A model generated the notes under the pieces. That model ran no database searches. It was not told where the DNA came from and was given only the letters and a program-made list of their open reading frames with translations. A DNA stretch of 64,000 nt from Pseudomonas sp. AL03 (GTDB lineage: Bacteria > Pseudomonadota > Gammaproteobacteria > Pseudomonadales > Pseudomonadaceae): assembly GCF_029960815.1 (NCBI RefSeq), contig NZ_JASBRE010000011.1, positions 62,001 through 126,000 of the forward strand, read 5' to 3'. Below are positions 48,873 through 62,838 of the stretch, piece by piece (positions within the stretch are counted from its first letter, which is position 1; each line of letters opens with the position of its first letter). The translations under genes and the position numbers were made by a program.

Positions 48873-49646
48873 TTAGTCCAAAGTATCGACTTTCACCCGC
48901 AGGGTCATGTCGTCCCGTCCCTGAGTCGAGTAGCTGCGGGTCTGGCCCTGTTTGTCGGCCTGAGTCTGGCGGTTTACGCCAGCCAGGGTGATCCATTCGC
49001 CCAGTCGGCCCGTGACAGTTGTGTCGGTACTTTGCACATTCACTACATCGGGATGTTCCTGGCTCATGCGGTCACGATTGGTGCTGATCGCCAGGTGAAC
49101 GATGTCGCCGGTGACGCTGGCGGTAACGTAGAAACCCTGGGTGACGTTACGGTATTCGGTCTGGCTTCGCAGGTCGCCGTAGGCGTCGGTTTGAGTGCTG
49201 GTGAGCGGCACGCTCTGTCCGACCTGGATCAGAGCCGGTGCGCCTTCGCTGGCCTGAATTTGTTGGATCCCGCCATCACGGCTGTCGGTGCTGCGATTGA
49301 TGATGCGGGTCTGACTCGGTTTGGCACCGTTCACCGAATAACCCTGATCGCCCTGGAAGTTGTTTTCGTTGGTGTCGACGGTGATCAGCAGGCGTTTCGG
49401 CTGGGTGTCGAGTTGCGCAATCAGGGCTTTAAGTTCGTCGATCTTGCGTTGATCGGCATTAACGATCAGTTGGTTACCGTAGGCGCTGACCTGGCCATCT
49501 TTACCGATGAAATCCTGTGCCATCGGCAACATGTCGGCGCTGGTGTGGTAGTTCAGGGGCACGATCTCGGTGGCTGCCATGACCGAGCAACTGCAGGTCA
49601 GCAGCAGCGTGGTGAGCAGGGTGGTGAGCAGGGTGCGTAGGGACAT
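48873..49646 (-). CDS. Exported protein with secretin N-like domain
   Basis: This 257-residue protein has a signal peptide (about 1-24, ending CSVMAA) and then a region, TEIVPLNYHTSADMLPMAQDFIGKDGQVSAYGNQLIVNADQRKIDELKALIAQLDTQ in part, that has the secretin short-domain pattern. The rest (about 85-257) is beta-rich and resembles the start of a secretin pore domain, but the protein is too short to be a full secretin. A cysteine pair CSC lies at the end of the signal, so lipid attachment is possible. ATG 49646 is chosen for its GGAG at 9 nt. The function is unknown. Confidence 0.7.
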   Translation of the reverse strand: MSLRTLLTTLLTTLLLTCSCSVMAATEIVPLNYHTSADMLPMAQDFIGKDGQVSAYGNQLIVNADQRKIDELKALIAQLDTQPKRLLITVDTNENNFQGDQGYSVNGAKPSQTRIINRSTDSRDGGIQQIQASEGAPALIQVGQSVPLTSTQTDAYGDLRSQTEYRNVTQGFYVTASVTGDIVHLAISTNRDRMSQEHPDVVNVQSTDTTVTGRLGEWITLAGVNRQTQADKQGQTRSYSTQGRDDMTLRVKVDTLD

Positions 49647-49724
49647 ATCCGTTATCTCCGACATCTTGAAGTGTTGATACTGCCAGTTTGTCGGCCCGGC
49701 GGGGGGCAAGTTGAATCGTAGACA

Positions 49725-49765
49725 GCAAAACGCCCCGGCATCCGAGGATGGCGGGGCGTTTTGTA
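49725..49765. terminator. Terminator downstream of the GNAT gene
   Basis: AAAACGCCCCG and CGGGGCGTTTT form a strong stem with T-rich ends on both strands. Confidence 0.7.
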
Positions 49766-49780
49766 GTGTCCTTGAGTACG

Positions 49781-49847
49781 CCTTCGCGGGCAAGCCTCGC
49801 TCCTACAATACGCGGATAACTGTAGGAGCGAGGCTTGCCCGCGAAGG
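49781..49847. repeat. REP doublet (REPIN-like)
   Basis: Two 27-nt copies of a REP sequence (CCTTCGCGGGCAAGCCTCGC followed by TCCTACA) lie head to head around a 13-nt spacer. The sequence is the common Pseudomonas intergenic REP type. Confidence 0.9.
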
Positions 49848-49860
49848 TGGCGACTCGGTC

Positions 49861-50286
49861 TTACGCCGAATGACGCACCATGTCCACATGCGGAATCCCT
49901 GCTTCCAGGAACTCCTCACTGACCAGGCTGAAGCCCAGGCGCTCATAGAATGCTATGGCTTGTACCTGTGCGCTCAGCCTCTGCTGCTTCAGTCCGCGCT
50001 TCTCGGCTTCACCGATCACCGCTTGCATCAGCGCATCGCCGACTTTCAAGCCGCGCCAGTCTTTCAGCACCGACACCCGGCCAACGTGGCCATCGGGCAG
50101 CAGGCGAGCGGTGCCAATCGGAAAGTCGCCTTCGAAGGCCAGAAAATGCACCGCAGTTGCGTCATCAGCATCCCATTCCAGCTCGGGCGGAACGGATTGC
50201 TCGGCGATGAACACCGTCTCACGAATGCGCCGGATCTCGGCGTTGTCCTTTTGCCAGTCTGCGACACGTACGTGAATTTTATTCAT
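49861..50286 (-). CDS. GNAT-family N-acetyltransferase
   Basis: The 141-residue protein is a GNAT acetyltransferase of the ElaA-like type. The acetyl-CoA loop is read in VGRVSVLKDWRGLKVGDALM, and the C-terminal AIAFYERLGFSLVSEEFLEAGIPHVDM contains the conserved tyrosine. The ATG overlaps the stop of the cupin gene, so they are probably coupled. The acceptor substrate is unknown. Confidence 0.87.
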   Translation of the reverse strand: MNKIHVRVADWQKDNAEIRRIRETVFIAEQSVPPELEWDADDATAVHFLAFEGDFPIGTARLLPDGHVGRVSVLKDWRGLKVGDALMQAVIGEAEKRGLKQQRLSAQVQAIAFYERLGFSLVSEEFLEAGIPHVDMVRHSA

Positions 50287-51448
50287 CAGCAAACCCCAGG
50301 CTTCCTTGCTTGATCAGTTCACACAGCAGGCCGCGACCGTCTTCGTCGCTCAGCCAGTCGCCGAGGTTGTCGGTGTGCAGCGCGTCTGCGGCGCAAATCA
50401 ACTTCAGCAGATCGCGCAGTTTGCCCGGCAGGTAACGGCTCTGGCCGCTGGCGAACAGCAGGAGGTCGTCATCGACTTCGGACCAGGCCATGCGCGCGCT
50501 CGGGTTGCGGATCAGTACTGCGCCTTGCTCAAGGCTGGCGAGCAGGTCGTCTTCTTCGATCTCTTCCGGTCCCACTACCAGCTCCGGGTAGCGCGGCTCG
50601 GTCATGAACTGGCCGAACCAGGTCAGCAGCAGACGTTCGTCGCTCATGTGCTCGGCAAGCAGGCCTTTCAAGCGATCAAGGGCGTCGTGCTGGATCTGAT
50701 GTGGATCGACCGCAGGCAGGGCGTCGGCGTCGGTGTAACGCTCTTCGTCCGGCAGGAACTGGCTGAGGAAGTCAGTGAAGTGGGTCAGCACCTCAGCGGC
50801 GCTCGGTGCGCGGAAACCTACTGAGTAGGTCAGGCAATCATCAACGGCAACGCCGCAATGGGCCAGGCGTGGGGGCAGGTAGAGCATGTCGCCCGGTTCC
50901 AGAACCCATTCGTCGGTGGCCTCGAAGTCGGCGAGGATGCGCAGGTCGGCGTGTTGCAGCAGCTTGCTCTCGGAATCGCACATTTGGCCGATTTTCCAGT
51001 TGCGCTTGCCGTGACCTTGCAGCAGGAATACGTCGTAGTTGTCGAAGTGAGGGCCGACGCTACCACCTGGGGTGGCGAAGCTGATCATCACATCGTCGAT
51101 GCGCCAGCTCGGCAGGAAGCGGAAGTTTTCCAGCAGCTCAGCGACTTCCGGTACGAATTGGTCGACCGCTTGAACCAGCAGCGTCCAGTCGCGTTCCGGC
51201 AATTTGCTGAATTCGTCTTCGGCGAACGGGCCGCGGCGCAATTCCCAAGGGCGCTCGCCGTGCTCGATCACCAGGCGCGATTCGACTTCTTCTTCCAGCG
51301 CCAGGCCGGCCAGTTCGTCCGCGTCGATTGGGCTTTCGAATTCAGGAATCGCCTGGCGGATCAGCAGGGGTTTTTTCTGCCAGTAGTCGCGCAGGAACTC
51401 GCGCGCCGTGATGCCGCCCAGAAGTTGAAGAGGAATGTCAGGATTCAT
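50279..51448 (-). CDS. roxA: Cupin/JmjC-type ribosomal protein uL16 arginine hydroxylase (RoxA/YcfD)
   Basis: This 389-residue Fe(II)/2-oxoglutarate oxygenase resembles YcfD, which hydroxylates an arginine of ribosomal protein L16. The iron ligands are the H-x-D of VGPHFDNYDVFL and the later histidine in LPPRLAHCGVAV. The N-terminal cupin domain is followed by a dimerisation and winged-helix C-terminal part. ATG 51448 (MNPDIPLQLLGG) is chosen over the upstream extension. It follows purB. Confidence 0.88.
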   Translation of the reverse strand: MNPDIPLQLLGGITAREFLRDYWQKKPLLIRQAIPEFESPIDADELAGLALEEEVESRLVIEHGERPWELRRGPFAEDEFSKLPERDWTLLVQAVDQFVPEVAELLENFRFLPSWRIDDVMISFATPGGSVGPHFDNYDVFLLQGHGKRNWKIGQMCDSESKLLQHADLRILADFEATDEWVLEPGDMLYLPPRLAHCGVAVDDCLTYSVGFRAPSAAEVLTHFTDFLSQFLPDEERYTDADALPAVDPHQIQHDALDRLKGLLAEHMSDERLLLTWFGQFMTEPRYPELVVGPEEIEEDDLLASLEQGAVLIRNPSARMAWSEVDDDLLLFASGQSRYLPGKLRDLLKLICAADALHTDNLGDWLSDEDGRGLLCELIKQGSLGFADE

Positions 51449-51486
51449 GTGTAACCTATTGAAAAAAAGCACTTTTCAGGCGGGAA

Positions 51487-51513
51487 TAAAAACGCCCGGC
51501 GCTGCCGGGCGTC
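51487..51513 (-). terminator. Rho-independent terminator of purB
   Basis: On the minus strand GACGCCCGGC and GCCGGGCGT pair and are followed by five T residues, shortly after the purB stop. Confidence 0.85.
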
Positions 51514-51534
51514 TCAAACGGGTAGAGCGGTCAA

Positions 51535-52992
<1,458 letters not shown>

Positions 52993-53032
52993 TTACGCGT
53001 TACAAATTACAAAAGGTCTTGCGGGGGCGGTT

Positions 53033-53656
53033 TCAGCTGCTGCGCATCAGCGGGTAAAGCTCTTTCAGCAACTTGCGACGGCTGATCACCAACTGCCAGC
53101 GATGACCGCCCAACTGCCGCCACAGGCGCGCCGATCGAATCCCGGCCAGCAACAGGGCGCGGATTTTCGAAGCATTGCTCGGTTGCTGCAGGTTGCGCAT
53201 GTCGCCATGCACCTGAATGCGTTGGCGCAAGGTGCTCAAGGTGTCCTGGTACAGCGCACCGCAGGCCGCAATCACGTTTTCGTGAGCCGGGCCGAAGTGC
53301 TCGACCTGGGACTGAATCTGCGGCAAGCGCTTGCCGATCTCATCCAGCATATCGTTGCGCTTGGCCAGTTGACGCTCCAGACCGAGCATCGCCAGGGCGT
53401 AACGCAGCGGTTCGCGCTGAAGGGTGCTCGGGTCGCGTTCAAGGGCGCCGATCAATGCGCGATAGCCTTCACGCAGATTGAGGTCGTCGCCGCCGTAGAC
53501 TTCCAGGGTGTCCTTGGGGTCGCGAATCAGCAGGCTACCGAGCATGCAGGTCAGGCCGGCTTCGGTGGTCTGGCCGGTCTTGGCGATCTTGTCGACCAGC
53601 ACGGCGGCGAGGAATACGCCGCCCAGTGCCGTCAGTTGCTCCTGAGTCGGGCTCAT
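53033..53656 (-). CDS. hflD: HflD-like high-frequency lysogenization protein homologue
   Basis: The 207-residue helical protein belongs to the HflD (YcfC) family. In E. coli HflD binds the phage lambda CII protein; its normal cell role is unclear. The call rests on the position directly after mnmA (ATGA overlap), as in E. coli, and on the start [18 protein letters not shown] and the internal [14 protein letters not shown] segment. ATG 53656 is fixed by the overlap. Confidence 0.9.
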   Translation of the reverse strand: MSPTQEQLTALGGVFLAAVLVDKIAKTGQTTEAGLTCMLGSLLIRDPKDTLEVYGGDDLNLREGYRALIGALERDPSTLQREPLRYALAMLGLERQLAKRNDMLDEIGKRLPQIQSQVEHFGPAHENVIAACGALYQDTLSTLRQRIQVHGDMRNLQQPSNASKIRALLLAGIRSARLWRQLGGHRWQLVISRRKLLKELYPLMRSS

Positions 53657-54798
53657 TGCTGATCGCCTTGAGGAGTGCCCTTGCTCGTCCACGGTTCCGC
53701 AATTTCGATCACACCGCCGCCGAGGCAGATTTCACCGTCGTAGAACACCACGGACTGGCCCGGGGTGACCGCGCGTTGCGGGTCATCGAAGGTGGCGCGG
53801 TAGCCAGTGGCGGTCTTTTCCAGCGTGCAGGGTTGATCGCTCTGGCGATAACGGACTTTGGCCGTCAACTTGCGCGGCTCGGTCAGATCAATCGGGTTGA
53901 CCCAATAGATGTCCGAGGCAAGCAGGGCGCGGGAGAACAGATACGGATGATCATTGCCCTGGCCAACGATCAGTTCGTTGTTCTCAAGGTCTTTGATCAG
54001 TACGTACCACGGCTCGTCACCCGCGTCTTTCAAGCCGCCGATGCCAAGGCCCTGGCGCTGACCGATGGTGTGATACATCAAGCCGTGGTGACGGCCGATG
54101 ACTTCACCTTCGGTGGTCTTGATCTCGCCTGGCTGGGCCGGCAGGTATTGCTTGAGGAAGTCGCTGAAACGGCGTTCGCCGATAAAGCAGATCCCGGTGG
54201 AATCCTTTTTCTTCGCGGTGGCCAGATCATGTTTCTCGGCAATCGCGCGCACTTCGGGTTTTTCCAGTTCGCCGACCGGGAACAGTGTCTTGGCGATCTG
54301 TTCACCGCCGACGGCGTGCAGGAAGTAGCTCTGGTCCTTGTTCGGGTCCAGGCCCTTGAGCAGTTCGGTGCGACCCTCGATATCACGGCGGCGCACGTAG
54401 TGACCGGTGGCGATCAGGTCGGCGCCGAGCATCATGGCGTAGTCGAGGAACGCCTTGAACTTGATCTCGCGGTTGCAGAGGATGTCCGGGTTTGGCGTGC
54501 GACCGGCCTTGTATTCGGCCAGGAAGTGCTCGAACACGTTGTCCCAGTACTCGGCGGCGAAGTTGGCGGTGTGCAGCTTGATGCCAATCTTGTCGCACAC
54601 GGCCTGAGCGTCCGCCAGGTCATCCATGGCGGTGCAGTATTCCGTTCCATCGTCTTCTTCCCAGTTCTTCATGAACAGGCCTTCCACCGCATAACCCTGC
54701 TCGATCAGCAGGAGAGCGGAAACGGAAGAGTCCACGCCGCCGGACATGCCGACAATGACGCGCTTCTTTTGTGTGTCAGAAGGGGCTGGATCACGCAT
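53653..54798 (-). CDS. mnmA: tRNA-specific 2-thiouridylase MnmA
   Basis: This 381-residue enzyme thiolates U34 of tRNA-Lys, Glu and Gln with ATP and persulfide sulfur. The PP-loop GMSGGVDSS lies at residues 17-25. The two catalytic cysteines are in [12 protein letters not shown] and [10 protein letters not shown]. It lies between the NUDIX gene and hflD, as in other Pseudomonas and as partly in E. coli. Confidence 0.97.
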   Translation of the reverse strand: MRDPAPSDTQKKRVIVGMSGGVDSSVSALLLIEQGYAVEGLFMKNWEEDDGTEYCTAMDDLADAQAVCDKIGIKLHTANFAAEYWDNVFEHFLAEYKAGRTPNPDILCNREIKFKAFLDYAMMLGADLIATGHYVRRRDIEGRTELLKGLDPNKDQSYFLHAVGGEQIAKTLFPVGELEKPEVRAIAEKHDLATAKKKDSTGICFIGERRFSDFLKQYLPAQPGEIKTTEGEVIGRHHGLMYHTIGQRQGLGIGGLKDAGDEPWYVLIKDLENNELIVGQGNDHPYLFSRALLASDIYWVNPIDLTEPRKLTAKVRYRQSDQPCTLEKTATGYRATFDDPQRAVTPGQSVVFYDGEICLGGGVIEIAEPWTSKGTPQGDQQ

Positions 54799-54857
54799 AG
54801 GGATTCAATGAGTGTCTTGAAAAAGGACGCGATTCTAACAGGCCCAAGCCTGCAAGG

Positions 54858-55304
54858 CTAAAGAGAAGGGCGGATCAGTTCGAGACCGAAGTGTTGGCCG
54901 TCCAGATAATCATCAATACAGCGGATGATCAGCTCACTGCGCCAGTTTGCGCGCTGTGCCAGCAGTTCGTCACGCGTCAGCCACTTTGCGCCGACGATGC
55001 CGTCGCCCAGTGGGTAATCGGGGTGGTGTCTGATCGGTTTTGCGGTGAAACAGACCCGCTGATACGTCACGCCGTTACTCGGGGCGGTGTAGAGGTAAAT
55101 GCCCACCACGCCCGTCGGCTCGACGTCCCAGCCGGTTTCTTCGAGGGTTTCGCGCACGGCGGCGTCGATCAGGGTTTCGTCCGGGTCGAGGTGGCCGGCG
55201 GGCTGGTTGAGTACCGTTCGTCCGCCCTTGGATTCTTCGACCATCAGGAAGCGGCCGTTGTCTTCGACGATGGTGGCGACGGTGATGTGGGGTAGCCAAT
55301 CCAT
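54858..55304 (-). CDS. NUDIX hydrolase, NudJ-like
   Basis: The 148-residue protein has a full NUDIX box, GHLDPDETLIDAAVRETLEETGW, at about residues 38-60, with the RExxEE catalytic core. E. coli NudJ, which lies next to mnmA, hydrolyses thiamine pyrophosphate precursors and nucleotides; the same place here suggests the NudJ group. ATG 55304 (MDWLPHITVA) is chosen over the open frame upstream, which runs into REP sequence. Confidence 0.87.
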   Translation of the reverse strand: MDWLPHITVATIVEDNGRFLMVEESKGGRTVLNQPAGHLDPDETLIDAAVRETLEETGWDVEPTGVVGIYLYTAPSNGVTYQRVCFTAKPIRHHPDYPLGDGIVGAKWLTRDELLAQRANWRSELIIRCIDDYLDGQHFGLELIRPSL

Positions 55305-55330
55305 GAAAATACCTCGGTGTTGTGTGGTGT

Positions 55331-55489
55331 GTAGCAGCTGCCGAGCCTGCGAGGCTGCGTTCGGCTGCACAGCAGTCGTAAAACAGATATGCACAGTGTT
55401 CCAGGAAGACCACATTGCCTCATTTGCGGCCGCTGCGTCCGAACGCGGCCCGAGCCGAACGCAGCCTCGCGGTGCTCGGCAGCTGCTAC
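55331..55489. repeat. REP pair flanking 86 nt (second family)
   Basis: GTAGCAGCTGCCGAGC followed by GCGAGGCTGCGTTCGGCT at 55331-55366 recurs in inverted form at 55453-55489 with one short difference. It is a different REP family from the one at 49781. Confidence 0.85.
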
Positions 55490-55507
55490 AAAGGTTGTGA
55501 ATGCCAC

Positions 55508-55541
55508 AAACAGAAACCCCGGCACTGGGCCGGGGCTTCTT
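55508..55541 (-). terminator. Rho-independent terminator of idh
   Basis: On the minus strand GCCCCGGCCC and AGTGCCGGGGT form the stem and T-rich sequence follows, shortly after the idh stop. Confidence 0.8.
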
Positions 55542-55556
55542 TGCATCCTTACAACC

Positions 55557-58276
<2,720 letters not shown>

Positions 58277-59533
58277 ATGGGATACAAGAAGATTCAGGTT
58301 CCAGCAGTCGGCGACAAAATCACCGTCAACGCGGACCATTCTCTCAATGTTCCTAACAACCCGATCATCCCCTTCATCGAAGGTGATGGTATTGGCGTTG
58401 ATATCAGCCCGGTCATGATCAAGGTTGTCGATGCTGCGGTTAAGAAGGCTTACGGCGGCGAGCGCAAAATTTCCTGGATGGAAGTCTATGCCGGGGAGAA
58501 AGCGACTCAGGTTTACGATCAGGACACCTGGCTACCTCAGGAAACCCTGGATGCAGTCAAAGATTACGTTGTTTCCATCAAGGGCCCGCTGACCACACCG
58601 GTCGGCGGCGGCATTCGCTCCCTGAACGTGGCACTGCGTCAGCAACTCGACCTTTATGTCTGCCTGCGCCCTGTGCGCTGGTTCGAAGGCGTGCCTAGCC
58701 CGGTCAAGAGGCCAGGCGACGTCGACATGACGATCTTCCGCGAAAACTCGGAAGACATTTATGCGGGTATCGAGTGGAAAGCCGGTTCGCCGGAAGCGAC
58801 CAAGGTCATCAAGTTCCTTAAAGATGAAATGGGCGTCACCAAGATCCGTTTCGACGAAAACTGCGGTATCGGCATCAAGCCGGTTTCGCTGCAAGGCACC
58901 AAGCGTCTGGCGCGCAAGGCGTTGCAGTATGTGGTCGACAACGACCGCGACTCGCTGACCATCGTGCACAAAGGCAACATCATGAAGTTCACCGAAGGTG
59001 CCTTCAAGGAATGGGCCTACGAAGTGGCGGCTGAAGAATTCGGCGCGACCCTGCTCGATGGCGGTCCGTGGATGCAGTTCAAAAACCCGAAAACCGGCAA
59101 GAACGTTATCGTCAAAGATGCCATCGCCGACGCCATGCTCCAGCAGATCCTGCTGCGCCCGGCCGAATACGATGTGATCGCGACCCTGAACCTGAACGGC
59201 GACTACCTCTCCGACGCCCTCGCGGCGGAAGTGGGTGGTATCGGTATCGCACCGGGTGCCAACCTGTCTGACACCATTGCGATGTTCGAAGCGACCCACG
59301 GTACTGCACCGAAGTACGCTGGCAAAGACCAGGTCAACCCGGGTTCCCTGATCCTGTCCGCCGAGATGATGCTGCGTCACATGGGCTGGACCGAAGCGGC
59401 TGATCTGGTCATCAAAGGCACCAACGGCGCGATTTCGGCCAAGACCGTGACCTATGACTTCCACCGTTTGATGGAAGGCGCGAAACTGCTGTCTTCTTCA
59501 GCGTTTGGTGATGCGCTGATTTCGCATATGTAA
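58277..59533 (+). CDS. icd: NADP-dependent isocitrate dehydrogenase, homodimeric
   Basis: This 418-residue TCA-cycle enzyme resembles E. coli Icd. The substrate loop reads [14 protein letters not shown], whose serine is the AceK phosphorylation site in E. coli; the later [25 protein letters not shown] and the [13 protein letters not shown] segment are also typical. NADP preference is inferred from family. ATG 58277 ([13 protein letters not shown]) is chosen with GGAG upstream. Confidence 0.97.
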   Translation: MGYKKIQVPAVGDKITVNADHSLNVPNNPIIPFIEGDGIGVDISPVMIKVVDAAVKKAYGGERKISWMEVYAGEKATQVYDQDTWLPQETLDAVKDYVVSIKGPLTTPVGGGIRSLNVALRQQLDLYVCLRPVRWFEGVPSPVKRPGDVDMTIFRENSEDIYAGIEWKAGSPEATKVIKFLKDEMGVTKIRFDENCGIGIKPVSLQGTKRLARKALQYVVDNDRDSLTIVHKGNIMKFTEGAFKEWAYEVAAEEFGATLLDGGPWMQFKNPKTGKNVIVKDAIADAMLQQILLRPAEYDVIATLNLNGDYLSDALAAEVGGIGIAPGANLSDTIAMFEATHGTAPKYAGKDQVNPGSLILSAEMMLRHMGWTEAADLVIKGTNGAISAKTVTYDFHRLMEGAKLLSSSAFGDALISHM

Positions 59534-59546
59534 GCGAACAGGTAAT

Positions 59547-59589
59547 AAAAAACCGCTCGACTCAAGTGATTGAGTCGGGCGGTTTTTTT
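59547..59589. terminator. Bidirectional terminator between icd and cspD
   Basis: AAAAAACCGC(T)CGACTC pairs with GAGTCG(G)GCGGTTTTTTT. T-runs on both strands suit the converging genes. Confidence 0.9.
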
Positions 59590-59612
59590 ATGACTGGATG
59601 GTTGCTGCGAAT

Positions 59613-59879
59613 TTAAGCCGTGACGGTTTGTTGTCCGGTAGGAGCGGCTACATTCTGAGTGACCTGAGGCGCGCCGATATTGATGGCGTGCAGGCCTTTG
59701 GGTCCCTGGATGATCTCAAAGACGACAGCCTGTCCGGCCTTCAGGGTTTTATAACCGCCCATCTGGATGGCCGAGTAGTGGGCGAACAGATCTTCGCTCT
59801 TGCCTTCCTCGTTGATGAAGCCGTAACCCTTGGCATTGTTGAACCATTTGACCTTGCCGCTGACCTTGACACCTGACAT
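59613..59879 (-). CDS. cspD: CspD-like cold-shock domain protein
   Basis: The 88-residue protein has a cold-shock domain with RNP1 KGYGFI and RNP2 DLFAHY, then a short tail. E. coli CspD binds single-stranded DNA and blocks replication in stationary phase. Its place beside clpS-clpA, divergently, is the E. coli layout too. ATG 59879 ([10 protein letters not shown]) is chosen. Confidence 0.93.
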   Translation of the reverse strand: MSGVKVSGKVKWFNNAKGYGFINEEGKSEDLFAHYSAIQMGGYKTLKAGQAVVFEIIQGPKGLHAINIGAPQVTQNVAAPTGQQTVTA

Positions 59880-60104
59880 ACCCATATCCCTCTGCAACAG
59901 ACTCCATCACTGGAGTATCATCCAGTACATCCGCAGTCAGTTCTTAGAAATAAGATTGACTCCGCGGACCTTTTTTACCCACTGTGGGCTCTATTGGTTG
60001 TAACACCGTTTTGCCGATAGTCAAGGTGACCAGGCAGTCGGAGTTGAAATCGACGATGGTCGCCCCCACCACTGTATTTGCACAACTGACGAACCTTTCT
60101 TTCC

Positions 60105-60488
60105 ATGCATGCAATCAGCCAGATTCGACTAACATTCAATCAGGATCGCCCGACTCTCCAAAAAGATCATCCGGAGGAACACGACGACGATTCCGCAGGC
60201 ATTGCTGTTCAGGAGGCCAAGCCTGCTTTACAGGCGCCGCCGATGTACAAGGTGGTTTTGTTCAATGATGACTACACACCGATGGATTTCGTCGTCGAAG
60301 TACTCGAGGTGTTTTTTAACCTGAATCGAGAGCTGGCGACCAAGGTCATGCTGGCCGTCCACACAGAAGGACGGGCAGTATGTGGAGTGTTTACCCGCGA
60401 CATCGCCGAGACTAAGGCCATGCAGGTCAACCAGTACGCCAGGGAAAGCCAGCATCCGCTACTCTGTGAAATCGAGAAGGACGGTTAA
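60105..60488 (+). CDS. clpS: ClpS, N-end rule adaptor of ClpAP
   Basis: This 127-residue protein delivers N-degron substrates to ClpA. The disordered N-terminus is followed by the adaptor core [21 protein letters not shown], with the DD-x-TPM substrate-binding pocket and the [13 protein letters not shown] segment. The first ATG is used; a later internal Met would cut the flexible tail. clpA follows after 30 nt. Confidence 0.95.
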   Translation: MHAISQIRLTFNQDRPTLQKDHPEEHDDDSAGIAVQEAKPALQAPPMYKVVLFNDDYTPMDFVVEVLEVFFNLNRELATKVMLAVHTEGRAVCGVFTRDIAETKAMQVNQYARESQHPLLCEIEKDG

Positions 60489-60518
60489 TCGCCGACCACT
60501 TGGGTATGAGGTGAAGCT

Positions 60519-62789
60519 ATGTTAAACCGCGAGCTCGAAGTCACCCTCAATCTTGCCTTCAAGGAGGCCCGATCGAAGCGTCATGAGTTTATGACCGTCG
60601 AACACCTTCTGCTGGCCCTATTGGACAATGAGGCTGCCGCCACCGTTTTGCGTGCCTGCGGCGCAAACCTCGACAAACTCAAGCACGATCTGCAGGAGTT
60701 CATCGACTCCACCACGCCATTGATCCCCGTGCATGACGAGGATCGTGAAACCCAGCCAACCCTGGGCTTCCAGCGTGTTTTGCAACGTGCTGTCTTTCAC
60801 GTACAGAGCTCGGGCAAACGCGAAGTGACTGGCGCCAACGTACTGGTCGCGATCTTCAGTGAGCAAGAGAGTCAGGCAGTGTTCCTGCTGAAACAGCAGA
60901 GCGTTGCGCGTATCGATGTCGTCAACTACATCGCACACGGCATTTCCAAAGTGCCGGGGCATGGCGATCACTCTGAAGGTGAGCAAGATATGCAGGACGA
61001 CGAGGGCGGTGAGTCTTCATCTTCAGGCAATCCTCTGGATGCTTATGCCAGCAACCTCAACGAACTCGCGCGCCAGGGTCGTATCGATCCATTGGTAGGC
61101 CGTGAGCTGGAAGTCGAGCGCGTCGCACAGATCCTGGCGCGTCGTCGCAAAAACAATCCGCTGTTGGTGGGCGAGGCAGGCGTGGGTAAAACCGCGATTG
61201 CCGAGGGCTTGGCCAAACGCATTGTCGACAACCAGGTGCCGGACTTGCTGGCCAACAGCGTGGTGTATTCCCTCGATCTGGGCGCCCTGCTGGCCGGGAC
61301 CAAATACCGCGGCGATTTCGAGAAACGCTTTAAGGCGCTACTCAATGAGCTGAAAAAACGTCCGCAGGCGATTCTGTTCATCGACGAAATCCACACCATT
61401 ATCGGTGCGGGTGCCGCATCGGGTGGCGTCATGGATGCCTCGAACCTGCTCAAGCCGCTGTTGTCGTCGGGTGATATCCGCTGCATCGGCTCGACCACGT
61501 TCCAGGAATTCCGTGGGATCTTCGAGAAGGACCGAGCCTTGGCACGACGCTTCCAGAAGGTCGATGTGTCGGAGCCTTCGGTAGAAGACACCATCAGCAT
61601 CCTGCGCGGCCTGAAAGGGCGTTTCGAAACGCACCACGGCATTGAATACAGCGATGAAGCCCTGCGTGCGGCGGCTGAGCTGGCCTCACGCTACATCAAT
61701 GACCGGCACATGCCGGACAAGGCCATTGACGTCATCGACGAGGCGGGTGCCTACCAGCGTCTGCAACCGATCGAGAAACGCGTGAAACGCATCGAAGTGC
61801 CTCAGGTCGAGGACATCGTTGCGAAAATCGCGCGGATTCCGCCTAAGCACGTCAACAGCTCCGACAGAGAGCTGCTGCGTAACCTTGAGCGTGACCTGAA
61901 ACTGACAGTGTTTGGCCAGGATGCCGCGATCGACTCGCTGTCGACCGCGATCAAACTGTCCCGTGCCGGCCTCAAGTCGCCTGACAAGCCCGTCGGTTCG
62001 TTCCTGTTCGCAGGGCCTACCGGCGTCGGTAAAACCGAAGCGGCGCGTCAGCTGGCCAAAGCGTTGGGTATCGAACTGGTTCGCTTCGACATGTCCGAGT
62101 ACATGGAGCGCCACACCGTATCGCGTCTGATCGGTGCGCCTCCGGGCTACGTCGGGTTCGATCAGGGCGGTCTGCTGACTGAAGCGATCACCAAGCAACC
62201 TCACTGCGTGCTGTTGCTCGATGAGATCGAGAAGGCGCATCCGGAAGTCTTTAACCTGCTGCTGCAGGTCATGGATCACGGTACGCTCACCGATAACAAC
62301 GGGCGCAAAGCGGATTTCCGAAACGTGATCGTCATCATGACGACCAACGCCGGCGCCGAAACCGCAGCTCGCGCTTCGATCGGTTTCACCCATCAGGACC
62401 ACTCGTCCGATGCGATGGAAGTGATCAAGAAGAGCTTCACGCCGGAGTTCCGCAACCGTCTGGACACCATTATTCAGTTTGGTCGCCTCAGTCATGAGGT
62501 TATCAAAAGCGTGGTGGACAAGTTCCTTACCGAGCTTCAGGCGCAGTTGGAAGACAAACGCGTGCAGTTGGAAGTGACGGATGCCGCACGCAGCTGGTTG
62601 GCAGCGGGTGGCTACGACACGGCAATGGGTGCTCGACCAATGGCGCGCTTGATTCAGGACAAGATCAAGCGTCCGCTGGCCGAAGAGATCCTCTTTGGCG
62701 AATTGGCCGATCATGGTGGGGTGGTTCACATCGATCTCAAGGACGGCGAGCTGACCTTTGACTTCGAGACCACGGCAGAGATGGCCTGA
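60519..62789 (+). CDS. clpA: ClpA, ATP-dependent protease unfoldase
   Basis: The 756-residue AAA+ unfoldase has an N-terminal Clp repeat domain (about 1-145), and two ATPase modules with Walker A motifs GEAGVGKTA near residue 218 and GPTGVGKTE near 499. The IGL/F ClpP-docking loop is in the expected region of the second module. It partners with ClpP (not in the window) and ClpS. The 3' end is followed by a terminator. Confidence 0.98.
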   Translation: MLNRELEVTLNLAFKEARSKRHEFMTVEHLLLALLDNEAAATVLRACGANLDKLKHDLQEFIDSTTPLIPVHDEDRETQPTLGFQRVLQRAVFHVQSSGKREVTGANVLVAIFSEQESQAVFLLKQQSVARIDVVNYIAHGISKVPGHGDHSEGEQDMQDDEGGESSSSGNPLDAYASNLNELARQGRIDPLVGRELEVERVAQILARRRKNNPLLVGEAGVGKTAIAEGLAKRIVDNQVPDLLANSVVYSLDLGALLAGTKYRGDFEKRFKALLNELKKRPQAILFIDEIHTIIGAGAASGGVMDASNLLKPLLSSGDIRCIGSTTFQEFRGIFEKDRALARRFQKVDVSEPSVEDTISILRGLKGRFETHHGIEYSDEALRAAAELASRYINDRHMPDKAIDVIDEAGAYQRLQPIEKRVKRIEVPQVEDIVAKIARIPPKHVNSSDRELLRNLERDLKLTVFGQDAAIDSLSTAIKLSRAGLKSPDKPVGSFLFAGPTGVGKTEAARQLAKALGIELVRFDMSEYMERHTVSRLIGAPPGYVGFDQGGLLTEAITKQPHCVLLLDEIEKAHPEVFNLLLQVMDHGTLTDNNGRKADFRNVIVIMTTNAGAETAARASIGFTHQDHSSDAMEVIKKSFTPEFRNRLDTIIQFGRLSHEVIKSVVDKFLTELQAQLEDKRVQLEVTDAARSWLAAGGYDTAMGARPMARLIQDKIKRPLAEEILFGELADHGGVVHIDLKDGELTFDFETTAEMA

Positions 62790-62806
62790 CGGTTGTTGCT
62801 GTAAAG

Positions 62807-62833
62807 CAAAAGGCGCCGAAAGGCGCCTTTTTT
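62807..62833 (+). terminator. Rho-independent terminator of clpA
   Basis: AAAAGGCGCC and GGCGCCTTTTTT pair around GAAA, 18 nt after the clpA stop. Confidence 0.92.
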
Positions 62834-62838
62834 AGTTT

